NCBI GenBank assembly: GCA_038502055.1
Contig: JAXRKN010000043.1
Coordinates: 6,448,001 to 6,512,000, forward strand
Reading direction: 5' to 3'
DNA from: Tanytarsus gracilentus
Taxonomy: Eukaryota; Arthropoda; Insecta; Diptera; Chironomidae
Length of the DNA: 64,000 nucleotides
Positions within the stretch are counted from its first letter, which is position 1. Each line of letters begins with the position of its first letter. The position numbers were made by a program, and so were the translations under genes. Below are positions 24,085 to 38,421 of this stretch, one piece after another. The notes under the pieces were generated by a model. It saw nothing but the letters and a program-made list of their open reading frames with translations, was not told where the DNA came from and made no database searches.

Positions 24085-26557
24085 GGCAACACCCACGTGT
24101 GGGTTTTGAAACATTTTTTTCTATCTTGTTGCTTCATTATTATATGTTCAATAATTGTTGTTCCACTTTTCACCTCTTCTTCTTCTGTTTGGCTTCGGTG
24201 TGATTTCAAATTGTGTAAACGTGAGATGGTGAGAGCAAGAAGTGTAAAATTTTTGTGATTTTAACAACCCGTAAATTGATATTATTACTCTTGATAGCAT
24301 AAAAATAGCTAAAAAAATATATCGATGAAATAAATCCAACGAGGTGTGAGAGCTTTTAAAATCAAAAGCGAAGAGCCAAGATCTATTTTTAAAATTAATA
24401 ACATCTTTAAGTTTTTTAAACTTTAAATTGATTTATTTTTAGACTCTTTTGGCATTTTAAATTTGTTATTTTATAATCTCCAAAATTCACATTTAGTTAA
24501 AATGCAATTTATAATCCAAAATATCGTTCGCCATCAAAATCCCAATCAGAAAATTTCATTGCACTCATTGTGAGGACGTGATGAGATGACAGAGTTGCCA
24601 CATTTCTTTAAATGTCACGAGTTTTCACACCCACAAATATCGACCCGAAAAAATAAAATAAAAAATACCTCGGCCATTCCACCTTGAGCAAATATTGATT
24701 GTGAAAAATTTCTCACGTCTCCTCGTCTCTCTGTCTTCAACAGGTATCTGGTACAATTATAATGTAAATAGTCGAGAGATGGTGCGAATTGCCGGACGAT
24801 AGTACCATGGTCCACCGCTCTGGTATTTACAACAGAAAAAACCTTACTCATCAACAAATCACCAAAGCACGGTGTCATCAAAAGGCAGCAAAAAAGAGCA
24901 TCAATTAATTTCACAAAGTAGTTTTGAGCAACCGACCATCTTATCAGCAACAACAGCGAAAATCATGGGAAAACACGAAATAAAGAGAGGAATTTCTCAT
25001 CGTTCATCAGATGCGAGTGAGTCTTCACGATGATTTCTTAATTAATTATTGTAGCACGCTCATCTTCTCGTTGTTGTAACCAACGGCAATCTCAACATCC
25101 AAGGGGAGGACATTTAAATTTTTAATTAGCCAGCTCCTTACAAAAAATTATTTCCTTAAAAATGTTTAAATATTAGAATTTAAATTACTAAGTTTAACTA
25201 TGCGAAACTTAATGATGATCAATGATGATTTCGATTAGTTAAAATGTCCATCAAAATTTTAAGCTAATCTACCTACTTCTTTTTTTATCGATTATTAATT
25301 AATTTTTTTAAACAAATGGTCTTCGACAAATAATTAATTAGAGACTTTTAAAAAATGATGTCTGGACTTGTCAAACAAAGAATTTTCGAGCCAACTGGTT
25401 TAACCAGAATGTTTAGGTTAAGCTCACGTATGTGAGAATCTGGAGCGGTTGTAAAGTCGAATATAAATCCATAAAAATAAGCTTATGATGATGATGATAT
25501 GTTCAACCCTGCAGGCAATAACTGACGAGGGAGCGAACACAGGGAAGTGAGACCTTTTTTAATGGGGAAGCACTTTTATATGATACATTATGCATGAGTG
25601 ACTGTTGCAGATACCTCATTGAGTATGATTTTTTTGCCACTTCAAGGAAGGTCAAAAATTCAAAGTTTTAATTTTATAATTGCTTTTTTAAACATAAAAA
25701 TTTGTAATGCAAGAAAAAATTAGGGTTGAACTTTTTATTAATTTTTTTCTACAATTATTTTTTTTTGCTTTCCGTCATTTTTCTCATGCAAACATTCTTA
25801 ACTGGATATTCTAAAAAAATAAAGTGCTAATAAATTAATAATGCGTGATGAAGTATCAACTTTTTTATATCAATTTTGGCATTTCCCTCGCTCAGACGAT
25901 AAATGAAGATTTAGCTTGACATTTCTTGATTGCTATATACATAAATTAAGGCATTCTCTCGGATTGCTGTCGTTGAATGTTAATTTAAAAAAATGCTGAT
26001 TCAAGTCTTCAAAGCAATTAGTTCAAATTGAAGAGAGATTGAAAAATTCAATTTGTGCAATAAATCGTACGACGTGTCATAATGAACCACAAAAACGTGT
26101 CAACATGAAATTGATGCTTTAATTTTTAAATTAAATTAACAGCTTAATTTAATTATGTTGGTAATTTTGGTGGCAGTCCATTATGATAATTACATCAAAA
26201 CAAAGTGAACGCAAGAGAGAAAATTTGTGGTTGTTTTACTTTCCATTAATTGCACGATTAAAATAAATCTCTCAAGATTAAATTTTTAAATCAGTTATTT
26301 ATAACTGTAAAAAAAGAAAATTTTAACGAGCAAATCATACAAATTTGATTGTTTAAAAGGAAATTTTTCCGGCATAATTTTATTTCCCAGTGTCTACGCT
26401 AAAAGCAAAGAAGTAAGTACCTTATACTTCATTAAACAACGAGATACATAAAAATGTGTATATATACAATGCACAGCGATGTGAATTCAATTTGCGTGTA
26501 TCCTTGAAATGAGGAGGAAAAAAATTAATAGAAATAAAAGGAAGCGGAGAGAAATCG
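24085..26557. other. Intergenic region and 3' end of the secreted-protein gene
   Basis: No coding exon is supported between 24085 and 26378. The frame at 24615-24953 (minus, 112 codons) has no homology that I recognise and no clear splice partners. 26379-26557 is the probable 3'UTR of the minus-strand gene that follows; its poly(A) signal reads AATAAA on the minus strand (26379-26384). Confidence 0.55.
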
Positions 26558-29500
26558 TTATCGCCGCTTCGTTTCCGAGTATTTTTCGACTTCTTTAAAT
26601 GCCGCTTGCTTTAGTGCACGACTACACGGAGATCGTCCAAAAAATGCTCCATTACAATGGTGCGCCTCGAAGCATGGCAGTCGAACGATTTCGTCATATC
26701 TCGAGCAGCAATTTACAATCGCCTCAACACACGCTGAAAGTGGTTTATTTGGCTTTCCATTGTTACCCGCCACAGCGAGATCCTGCTGTGAAATGTTTGT
26801 TCTTTCCGTCGTTGTCGTCGTCGTCAATGATTCTGAATCTTGTTAAATGAGTGAAAAGAGAAAAAATAAATTTCAAATGAAAGTCGCGAGCGCATTTTTT
26901 CTTGAAGTGCTTTTCATTCACTAAAAATTACATCTTTGAAAAAATTTAATTCTCCGGACATTAAGCCACAAATCAATCAAATTCTCTTCGAGAAAAAAAT
27001 ACGCTCCGATACAAATTGAGATGTAATGATGTGAATTTTTTTCTTCAAGATATTTTTTTATCTCAATAAATTTCCTTTTAAATTACATTCTCCAAACATT
27101 TACAAAACATGGGTATGGAAAAATTGTGAGCGTGTGTTGTGTTTCCTCCAAAAGTTAGATGTATCGAGAGAAAGAGAGCATGCAGAAGAATTTCCTCAAT
27201 TTTTTGTGCGTGTGTATGTGTGTGTGTGCGAGAAAGTTTATTTTAGATCCTATTTTTGTTGTGCTTTGTAAGAGAACGCTTGTGGATGTGCTAACAACAA
27301 CAGCCGTACAGAGAGTGCTGGTGATGATGGTTGAACAATGTGACAAGTGCATTTTCCATAAGTACTTTATTATTAGAGAAATCTGGAAACTAAAAACCAC
27401 ACGAGATATTATATGCCAAATGAAAATTGTTGAGGTAAATTTTTGCAAGCATGAGGAGACGAAAGGAGTCTCCGGAGGGTGAGCGATGAGAGGGAAGGTT
27501 TGTGCTGTATGTGAATTGTGTAATAAGTTGAGTTATTATTTTTCCTCTCTCCTCGAGCAACTCTAAATCAAGCATACGCTTTCGCATGTTTTTTAAACTT
27601 CCACAGTCAGAATTCAAATTCAACCGCACCACAAACAATTCCCTTCCATTCTCCCTACGATATAATTCTTTTAAACCGCCAACGAACCTGAGTTACTTTG
27701 TCGACCATTCTGCTGCTGACTTTTATTCCGATTCCTTCTCGTCGGCTTTTGAAATGGTGCTCTAGTTGTCGTCGACACTGTGTAATAGTGAGAGATAAAA
27801 ATGAGCATGACAGGATATGAAGAATGAAAAGAAAAACGAGAATAAAAATTTCCGCTCGTACCTTCTTCCTGTATCTCGGGAGCGCTTTCAATATCGAGCT
27901 CTTGACTATCTTTACCGAGTGAGTTTGGATCGAAATTAAATGTCGATTGTGTAGGTTCTGATGGAAAACAAAAATTGCTTAAAAGAATTTAAAAGCTGCA
28001 AAAAAAATTATTTACGTCTGTTGTAACTGTATTTTTTGTTTTTAATGTTTCCTCCGACTCCACTACTTGCTGAACCAGTTATTTGATTATTATCAATTGA
28101 TCTGATTGGATAATAATCAACAACAACTTTTGGATCAGGACCTTCAAAGCCACCAACACGGTTGTCTACGTCATTTGGCTCATTGTCGGGTGGATGGGGA
28201 AGACTGTCGATTTTCAATATGAAAATTAACTTTTAAAGGTTTTAGGTCAAAACTTACTTAGCTTGTTGATCACGAGATGGAGGTAAATAACCAGAATTAA
28301 CTCGTGGTGGCTGAGTTGGACTTGGAGGTAAATAATAGTTTCCGGGAGGATGAAAGCGTCCTGGATTTAGATGTGGATTTCCAGGATTATATTGTGGATT
28401 AAAGTTATAATTTGGTTGAGTCCAGGAATTATAAGAAGGAGGCTCGAAAGCTGGAAAAGGATCGGAAAATAGATCATATGGGATATAGAAGGAAACTTGA
28501 GGAAATGGGGAATAATGACGTAAGGGTTGATGATAAATTTGATAGTGCCTCTTTTCCCTAACGGATGTATCGCGCTTTGATCTCTTATTATTTTCAGGGC
28601 TTTCAAATCCACTACTACTGTCGGAACTAACCGACTCATGAGTTAAATCTTCACTCGCTACATCATCAGTATCCATAATTTCATTCGGAAGATAGTCAAA
28701 ATATCTCTTCTCATAAATGATTTGCTGTTGGCCGCTCTTTGGCTTTACTCCTAAGCCACGGATTATATCCTTAAGAATTTCATCATAATCATCCTGTTGC
28801 TCGATGCTGCTACTCAATTTAGTTCTTAATTCCTTCGCTGCCTCTTTTGTTATAAATGACTCGGTATCATCTGCAAGGCATGGTTTTATTTATATATATG
28901 AAGAGTCATATAATCATGAGAAGGGTCAGAGTTGTTTTAAGCATGCTGAGTAGTTTTTTTAGAGGTATAGTTTAGTAGAGAAAGACACAAAAAACGTGCT
29001 AAACACATGCGACAGGATTTTCATAAAATTAAAATTTACTTCCTATAATATCTGGCAACTCTGCGCGGAATTAAAAATTATTTCACACAAAAAAAGTTAA
29101 CACACATAGTGAGGAGAAGCAGAAGAAAATTGTTGCATATTTAATTTAATTTAATGGTGTTGAAAGATGGTAAAGTGAAGAGAACTTAACTGTCATCATC
29201 ATCGCAAATTATTTGGCATGCAAAACAAAATTATGCTCTGCGAGGAGGCAAGCAAGAACAATTTTGTCTCTGTTGTCGTTATTTCAACCGACTATTAATT
29301 TAATTAACTTCTCTCTCTCTCTCTGCAACAGCTCATGAATCTTAAATAGAAATGGAGCTGTTACTGCTGCGCCATACACTAGAATATATTGTGGCAATGA
29401 TTGTTTTTTATTACTCTGACTTCAATGATCTTGAAGAAGATGGGAGAGTCAAAAAACTCGGCGCGATTCTAAATCTTAATTTTTTTATTGCGGTATTTTT

Positions 29501-29689
29501 CCTGAAAAAAATGTTCTATGTTGAGCTGCGAGAATATGAAGCTAGTGTTCTCACATAATGAGGTATTAATAGAGGCTTCCTTTTGTTAGTCTACGATTAT
29601 ATGATGCAGTTTACATCTCATTTACCTTGCGGTTTCGCATGAGTTAGAAGAACACATGTGGCGATAGCTATGAGTAGTCTGAGAGGCAT
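26558..29689 (-). CDS. Uncharacterised secreted protein with a C-terminal six-cysteine module
   Basis: I do not recognise the family. Six exons join in consistent phase: 29626-29689, 28258-28870, 28016-28203, 27862-27957, 27688-27777, 26558-26832, giving 441 residues. Residues 1-18 are a clear signal peptide (MPLRLLIAIATCVLLTHA). An acidic, Ser-rich part follows. Dibasic, furin-like sites KRSKR (117-121) and REKR (126-129) come before a Pro/Asn/Tyr-rich segment (about 130-225). Then come a Gly/Asn-rich part, a basic Gln/Asn-rich part (about 325-350), a Thr run (354-359) and a compact module with six cysteines at 385, 392, 393, 404, 410 and 420, spaced CX6CCX10CX5CX9C. This layout fits a processed extracellular or cuticle/immune-type protein, but that is inference. 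The least certain junction is the last one: the donor at 27687 (CAG|GTTCGT) is weak, and a GTAACT a few bases earlier has the same phase. Read-through would stop at 27671 and yield a 355-residue form without the cysteine module. Confidence 0.8.
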
Positions 29690-32600
29690 TTTTATGAGCT
29701 TTTGGAGTTTCTTTGAAGAATGATTTTCTGAGGAAGAGAAAATGTTAATTTTATTACTTTTTTGTTATTTTATTTTTGTGTGAAATTATTAACATTTTAA
29801 TCAGAATGAATTTAGAGAAAAAATCTTCATTTGAAAAAATTTAAAAATTTAATATAAAACAAAGGTTCGAATAATAAAAAAAATTTATGGAATTAATTTC
29901 GGAATTTTTGTCTCTTGAATTCACTTTTATTTTGCAATCTTTTCAAACGTGCTCATATAAAAACGTTTAAATTTATTTTTAATTAAAATTCTTCCAACCC
30001 ACATGCGTTCAAACCCATTCGGTCAACTTCTAACCTTTTAACATTTGAATCTCAGCAAAATTTTCGCATCAAATGATCCGCAACTCAAAAGCATTTAGCG
30101 TTAATTCAAAATATCACAACACATATTTTTGATGTCAAATCTTCCAAATAAAATTTTCATGTGAGTCATTCATGACTTTGCATGACTCAAACGACATTAA
30201 ATTGACATCAAAATCCTGTTTTATGACGATGCATGCAAAATTCCTATCTTCCATAATCAAATTGCATAGCGATCTCTTTCGACTGTAGCAATCTGTAAAT
30301 CTCACTATGACAACCTTGAATTTTAGCGCTGCAAGAAAAAAATCAACACGAGACGAGTGAAAGATAAACAAAGCAAGTGTGGATGAAAAAAAATCTTACG
30401 TCAGGGAACAATTTTTTCATATTAATGAGAAACGTGCTTCAAACGTGCAAATTGAGAAGAAAAAAATAATAACTTTTGACTACAAGCCAAGAATAACAGT
30501 CATTTTAATGTTAATGACTTGAAATAACCACAAAAGGAGATTCTGCAAAAAAACACTTGTATGGATAACGTTGAAGGCTTTTTGAAATCCTTCCATTGTC
30601 TGTGTAATCCTGTGGAAAAATCAATTACTGAATACACACGGAACCATAGATTGAAGTTTCGCTGATTTTCCTTAAAAGCTCCATCGGGATTAATAAACTT
30701 GTTTATATGGAGGTTTTGCAAAATTTGTACGAATAAACAAGAATTTTATTTATTTTTGGGTAAATTTAAAATGTAAATAAAGAGAGAACTGTTGAGTTCT
30801 TTTATCAAATTTCGGAATTTCCAAATGTTGAGGTCATAAAATTTAAAAAAGGTATTCGAAAATTTATCGTGACATGAATGGATATTTTTAGTCTCGCTTT
30901 AATTAAAAATTAAATAAAATGTCTCATTGATGTGACATTGAAATTGTGTCAAATTATCAAATATTTTTAACAATTTTAAAAATAAACCAAAATATTTAGA
31001 AAAAATAAAGGTTCGAATCCTAAACATTTCAAAATTAACTGTATACATCGATCATCAGGTCAACTTCTTTTTTGAATTTTTTTAAGTAATTTTTTATTAA
31101 AAATAATTTTTACGTTATTTAATTTATTAATTTTTCCCGATTCTTTTATATTTAAAATTTTCATGTGCTATCGCACGCCAAAAATCAAATTAGAATTTTT
31201 ATGTGCGGTTCACTCGTTATCATATTATTTTAATCCTCTCGCAACCATTTCCTATGGAATAACCCGAATCAGCATTTTATGCTAATTAATATTTGCTCCA
31301 GTCATTACCAAAAACCGACCAACTGATGTTCATCAGCTACCATACATGACAATGATTTTTTTGCACTGCACAGCAGTTTTTTATGATGTGTCCGTTATCT
31401 ATTAAAATGTATCTTTATTACCAGCTCATAATATTTGAATGCTGTGCAAATACACTATAAGAGTACACTTGAATTAAAATCACTTAAGTCGTTCCTCACG
31501 AGAGCGCCATCAAATCATCAATCATCGAAAAATTGCTATTTGTACAATATAAAATTATTAAAGCGTACAGTCTCAGTTCTCAAGTATTTCGGACGGTAGC
31601 TTTAGCAATTGGCTTGAGGTCGAATTTGATTGCTATACACAACAACACAGTTGTCAAGAAATTTTTCATCAAGCGCGAAGATGAAAAAATGTTTCAAGGC
31701 TCAGCTTGCTGGTGTATCTATTTAATACGCTTAATATCTTTCGTCGTGGTGTATCAAGAAATTATTTGCATTTGTTTTACTCACAGGGCGGAAAATGAGA
31801 ATTAATGGTTAAAAAAATTTAACGGTTTAATTTGATTTTTCTGACATTTCCTTTAATTTTGAAAAAATAATTTTTTAGATTTTAAATACACTCAATTAAT
31901 TGAAAAAACTATCGATGAGCCGAAGAAATTTATCAAAGTTCAATAAAATCTCTAAAGCACCCAGAAAAATATCATTTTCCGCACAGCCTCTGCATTTTAA
32001 TGCCGTCAGCAGTGATAGCGAAAAATTGCCTTAAATTAATTTAACATTCAATGATAATCGAATGATGGTAAAACGATTTACATCGTGAGCCCGCAATCAG
32101 TGTTAAATTCGATCTAGGCAAAAATGTATTGATTTTTTTCGACGCATTTTTTTCTCATTTGAAATTAACCGAAGAAGAGATAGACTGTACATATTTGAAA
32201 CGTGACTGCTTGCGTACATCTAGTTCTGGTATTAATCCCAGAAGATGAATATGGAAAATTTCTTCCTCCATCGCATCATTCTCAAATTGCCTTTTCATCT
32301 TATTTTTCAATTTCACTTCGACTCTTTTTTCAATTTGAATGGCGCGGCGTTAACTGACATGGTGATATTGATTGAATTGAATATTACTGCGAATTGAATT
32401 CTCAAGTTGAACTAAAGCTTTTAGCGAGAATTAGCAAAAGAGATGGCTTTCATATTTTTTTTCTCCTCGGACTCAGTTGATGGAGAAAAAATCAATCTCA
32501 AATTTATTTAAATATTTTGATGCCATCCAATTTCGTACTGGGATTTTAATATTTAATAGAAATTGAAGGCTTTTGATTTAAAAGTCTTGAGGGGTCAAAA

Positions 32601-35600
32601 TACCGCAATGCACTCGAGTTATTTTTCAAATTTAATAAAATCTGTCGGAAATTCCAAATTCCTTTTTTTCCCACCCACGCACCACATCCAAAAATATTTT
32701 CCAACTGGGTGCATTCGGATGAGGGAAAACAACTTAATATCACTAAGGAGATGATAAGAGATTTGCAAAGAGATTAAGATGTTTTGTTTTAAAGTAAACA
32801 ACTTTTTGTGTAAAAAACCCACACGAAACATTTTAGCATCGATTTTTTGTTCAGAGAATTTTCTCTGGAAATACCCGGCATTTCCATTGCACGTTGCTGA
32901 TGTATTTTTGAAACTCGTTAATTTTATCTTTATGCAAAAGTCGTGCATAATTGAGCACAAATTAATTGTGTGGGTTTTTCACGTTGTTTGCTAAAAATTT
33001 ATGATGCATGGATTTTTTTCTGAAATGCTTTCAAAATTTTGAATATTTTTTTCATAATTGTTAAATTTGCGCTCCATTTTTAAAATCCATTAATAACTCT
33101 TATCTTCATTTTAAGTCATGCATCATCGGTTGTTTAAAATTATTGAACTCATTTTTCAATGACACCTCGCTGATTGACAATGGGCGAGAGATCTTTAACA
33201 CTCTTTTGTATACAAAAAAAAACATGCGAGTGAAATATAAATTAAAATATTTACAAAAAAAGAACTCATTTGAATGCGCAAAAAAAATTGCTTTTTGAGT
33301 CTCAAATTTTTGCTCCGCTTTAAATTGAATAAAAATTCATTAAGCGCTACGGAATAACAAAACAATACAATCCTCATCTTGAATGTCATTGAAGTCTCGC
33401 GCTTCTTCATATATATGCGAATGAGTTTATTGTGTTTTCAGAAAAACACTACAAAAGAGCGAGATAATATTTTTGCTTCTCCATTAATTGTCATTTTATG
33501 ACACATTCAGACTAAACATTCACTTAATGAATAATAACTGTATCAATATCAAGTTTCAATTACTCTCTCACTCTCGTTTAAACATTCTCGAACTTGTTAT
33601 TTATCATCGGAAGGAAAATATCAAGGAGTGGAAACTCTCGTGCTCATCCATGCGTGAAATCGTTTCGCTGATTTATTTTTTTGGGAGCATTTAATTTAAA
33701 TACAATAGCGAGCATCAACAGGGAGTCTTATCATAAATTATATCACCGCCAGTTGAATTTTCGTGGAATAATTTGTCGAGATTATTAATAGGCGTGAATT
33801 ATGGTGTGGAATTATAATTAGCAAAAAAGAGGGGGAGAGAATATGTGAAGACAAGAAGATGTGATCTATTTGAGAGCGTGCTAAATTTTAAGCTAAATTA
33901 TTCTTTTCAAAAATTTAACAATAAATTAGAGAAGGATTTATTCATGTATGATAGAGCAGTGATTAATCTGTTGCGTGTAATTATTTTGTTGATTTTATAA
34001 TTTTCAATTTAAAATTCAAAAAACGTCTCGTGACATAATTTATGGAAAGTTCCTATAAATAGATTCCAATCAAAACCTTTTATATTAATTCCACGCACAA
34101 AACTCTTTCTTATTTCCCCCTCAAACCTCAATCCAACTTGCATTCTCTTTTAAAGTTCTGAAACGTGATTCAGCTTTTAAATTACTGTTTTTCTTACCAA
34201 TTAACCTACTCATATTCGTTGCAAAATGAAATCGCGATAAGCGATTCAGAATTTTTCCACTTAATTAACTGCAATCGGAGACTTACGAGCGTTAGATTTT
34301 CAAATACTTTGTTTGAAAATTTATTTTTAAATTTTTTGATGATTTTTTAAAATTCAAAGATTTGAAATTATTTGCATAATTTTTATCTTTATCTTTTTAA
34401 AAATAAATTAATTCTATTTTTTAAGTAGGATTAAAATCATAAATAGAGGTTGAACAATCACGGAACTACATTTAGATTCGTGACACAATTTGTGAACACA
34501 AAAACTCATCTCAACTTTTTTTATGACTCATTTCTAGAGAAACAATTTCAAGCAAGGACTTTTTTCTATGAAAGTTCGCATCAAAAATCGCCAAGGTTTT
34601 TTTCCTATCGCAATCTAGTATAGTGTAATCAGAGATTGAATTTCGTTTTACTAAGCAATTTAGTTAGTTAGCGCCAATAGAAAAAGGGTACGGAAATTTA
34701 TTGATGACTTTTTTCTGTGAGTCGTCATGTCGATAGCAATTAATGCTAAAAATAAATCTTAATTTGCAAATCTGTCGTCACGTAACTTTTGAATAACACC
34801 ATAAAAAAATACTCTACAGAGTCAATAACACTTAAACCATGATTTAAAAACATCTGCGAACTTCCGCAAGAAAAAACTTCTGCGGCTCGCTCGAAACAAA
34901 CATTTAGTCATTAAATTTTTTGCGATGACATAGTTTAGTAAAACTCCCAACAATTAATTGTATTTTCCACAAAAAAATGCTCTCATTCGCTTTTAAGTAC
35001 ATTGATGACAAATTCGCCGTTTAAACAGACGGAGCTGCACAACAGAATCACTCATGAGCTCATTTAAATTCAACCTCACAGCGGCATTTCAAAACTTCTT
35101 TCAACAGATCCACAAAAAATCAAGAAACTCTTTTTTTGGCTGTGCAAAATCGTAATTTTTTTATCGTTTTCTTTTTCTCCCCTTTTAAGCGAGCAGTCAT
35201 CTATTTTAAGGAGAGAGACTGTTACAGTCTACTGAAGCAATTTATAAAAGTATAGAAGAGAAAAATTCCACAGTGCTCAAATTTCTAAAGTTGTTGAAAA
35301 TTTTCTTGTTTTGTCTTCATCTTCTTGCCTTTTATCGAGTGTGTATATATTGTGGTTTGTGTCAAAAAGAAAAGTGCGAGAAAAATGATCTCGATACTGA
35401 AAAGCTGTTGAAATTTTCTTAAAAAAATGCAAGGGATGATTTTTTTAAAAATGGAACAGAACGAAAAATGAAACACGAAATAAAATTTTGATTAAAAAAT
35501 TAAAAATCCATCTCCTGAATTCATTTTTCAAATTAAACTCTTGAACAAAGTTTTTCTCCTCTCCATCAAACTCTTGAGCTCAAATGAGCTGTAATGCTAT

Positions 35601-38350
35601 ATTTGTGTATACATACTTCTTAATTTGCATGCAGTAGATTAAAAGCCTTAATGGCTCTCGAGGGAAAATGACTTTGTCACACAATTCACTTACAAAGTGA
35701 CATTTTATGGTCTATGAGAGTTCTGAGGAGGGATTTAGTGGCGACCTTCGTTGAAAAGTTCATCTCTTAAGACGATCTTCATGCACCCGGGATAATTTTT
35801 TTCATTTCCATGACGAAAGCTCCTTGAGGCCATATTCGCATTGTTAAACATAGAATAGAACTTGTCATACAATTCATTTCATGAGCACGACGAGAACAAC
35901 TTTGTCAATAATGCGTTTTATATTATCACGATTTTTCGGTTCTTGATGGATGTTAAGTTAAATAGTCACGCATCGCTGCCAATGTCGAAAATGAGGAGGA
36001 ATCGTTGAATGACGTAATAGAATATTGGAACAACTTAATAAAGTACTTAAGCTTTAAGTAGTTGTTTAGAATTAATTGAACGTGGCGCAAAGTTTTTTTT
36101 TCTTACAAATTTATTTAACGTCATATTTTTTGCTATTAAACACTTGATCGTAAAAAAAATTATTTTTTGACCTAACGGATCTTTTAATTTTTAAATTATT
36201 TAGCACAATTTCTTAAGCACGCCCAGCCGATTTTTCACCACAAACTCCAATTACACTACATCCGATCTCTGCCCTATTACTCTCACGATGAAGTAAAAAT
36301 TACATACCTTTTTATTATTTCGTAAAGATATTGTCGGGTGGGTTTATAACGCACGTAAGATAATAATAAAACTTTGCGTTTTATGTTCGCTCTTATTTCT
36401 ACTTGTCACACAGCATCAACCGAACTTTTCACATGTGAAAGAAAAACCATTAAAACTCTGTGTATCAACGAGTGAAGCGGTGGAAGAAAATCGATAACGA
36501 AACGGTTCCGGCTGAATGTTCTCTATGTATCCGCTTATCTTCTTTGTCGCACGACTACTCCAACTAGTCAATCTGTGTTCATATGTAAATTCGATTAATA
36601 TCGTCGATGTTTATCCTTGTAAAATATGCTCGACTATAATAAACTTCTTTTCCGACTCTTATTCACGTCTATACTCAATGAGCTGCGATCACACACTGCT
36701 TGTTGTTGATGTTGAGAGAGCGCGAATGCAGAAAAAAAACTTCGTTTTCAATTAGCTCGCAGCAATGCATACATTTGTATTTACTCAGCGGGAATAAAAA
36801 ATGAGTTGTTTTATTTGAAATGTCTAAAAACAAAAATGGATTAAGATTTTTATAAATTGTAATTAATTTAAATAATTGTGATTAATAATGGTGACTCAAT
36901 TGTGCTACCTCTTAGTCATCAATCAATAAATCAATTTTAAATCATGATTAATTTTATATCAATCAAATTGAAAATTGCGCTTCATCACCCACATTTATTT
37001 CATGTTTTTATCTCCACATTTTAGCCATGTGTTTATTCATTCGACTGGTTTTTTTTCGCGTGCTTTAATACTCTTAAAGCTTTTTTATACAATTCGTGCG
37101 TATTGTCAGCATTCATCGGACGACGACACGAGAGTCATATTGATTTGACGATGATACACTTTTATGTCTTCTTCTTCTTTCATCTGTGAGAAGCTTCTTA
37201 CCGCATGGCGTGCGCTCTCGCTTTTAAAAAATAATGTGTGAACAATAAAAAACAATTTAAAGCGATAACATAAACACATCGTGTTCATCTTCTTGTTTCT
37301 GCAAAATGTTCTTAGTCGATCGATTTTCGACAAGATGGGAAGTGGTGCGTGTGTTCACATACTGAACTCTACAGAGATGAATGTTGAGGTCAGCATTGGA
37401 ATATAAATTGCCGCGGCATGATAAAATAAATTATTCGAGTGTATTTTTATGCCTCATATCGATAATCGTTCGACTCCCATAGATTACATAAATTCATTTA
37501 CGATCTTTTTTTTCGGAAAGGCATGCACGCAAACATGAGAGAGTTTAGTAAAAGTTTTCTTACCTCCTTTTTTGGGGGATGTATCAAGTGGTTTACGACT
37601 CTTCTCAACCCAAAGAAGTTAATATGTCCATCCATAATTTATCGTTTTGTTGCATGGAGGACTTTTACAAATCGATGAGCGAGAAAAGATTAATTCGAGG
37701 TTTTTGGAGTTCAAAATTATGCAAAAATAAAATTGCTCCAATTTTGTGCATTAAAATAATTTCTGATATTAAAAAAACACATTTCAACGTTCTACACAAA
37801 TTTTCAATTTTTAGGAATCGAACCTAAATTTTATAATTTTTTGAAAGCAATTTTTTTTATCTTTAAAGATTTAACTATATTTTGTTTACAGTTATAAAAA
37901 AAACTTTAAATTTAAACTACAGCATTGTCTTTTTTTGGGAACTAAAAAAATTGCAAACAATCCATTGAAATTGATTGCAAACAATTATCTGATGCTTGCA
38001 TTAACATGCTAAATCCGCCTAGTCATAAAAAGTGGCCAATTGAATGTCTAATTGAATGGTAATTTTCAATTGTAAATCGATATTTGATCGCTGGATACAT
38101 CAAACTCATTTATAAATATTTGAAGGTGACGATAATTGACGACTATCAATTTTTCATTTTTCATCACGATGCACTTAATTATAATCATTAGCGGTGTTGA
38201 GTTTGCCATTGTTGGCTGCATTAAAGCTACCTTAAAAAAATAGCTTTTTTGGCACGCAACGAATTGAAAAAATTTGGGTGGAAATTTTTCACACCTAATA
38301 GAGCAATGAGATTATGTAACGCATTATTTATTAATGCTCATCATGTGCAC
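29690..38350. other. 8.7-kb region without a recognisable gene
   Basis: Both strands were read; the open frames are short, AT-rich and unrelated to any family I know. GGTTCGAATCC near 31011 resembles a tRNA T-arm, but no matching A box or stems lie upstream. The stretch probably holds the promoter of the minus-strand secreted-protein gene (29690 onward) and otherwise unassigned intergenic DNA. Confidence 0.55.
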
Positions 38351-38421
38351 GTCGAATGCGAGAGAAAAAAATGAGCAAAATCTTGACATTTATCCTCACT
38401 TTAATAGGTAGCAGTAATCTG

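Noticed and set aside
24615..24953. 112-codon minus-strand ORF
   Set aside because: There is no recognisable domain, no partner exons and no signal peptide; left as intergenic.
26599..26850. Plus-strand 83-codon ORF
   Set aside because: It is the antisense shadow of the cysteine-module exon of the secreted-protein gene.
27155..27482. Overlapping 97- and 107-codon ORFs on opposite strands
   Set aside because: They lie inside the last intron of the minus-strand secreted-protein gene, are CA/GT-repeat driven and are mirror shadows of each other.
31009..31022. tRNA-like T-arm (GGTTCGAATCC)
   Set aside because: There is no A box, no acceptor-stem pairing and no anticodon arm upstream. Similar GTTCGAAT words near 29865 and 47760 also fail.
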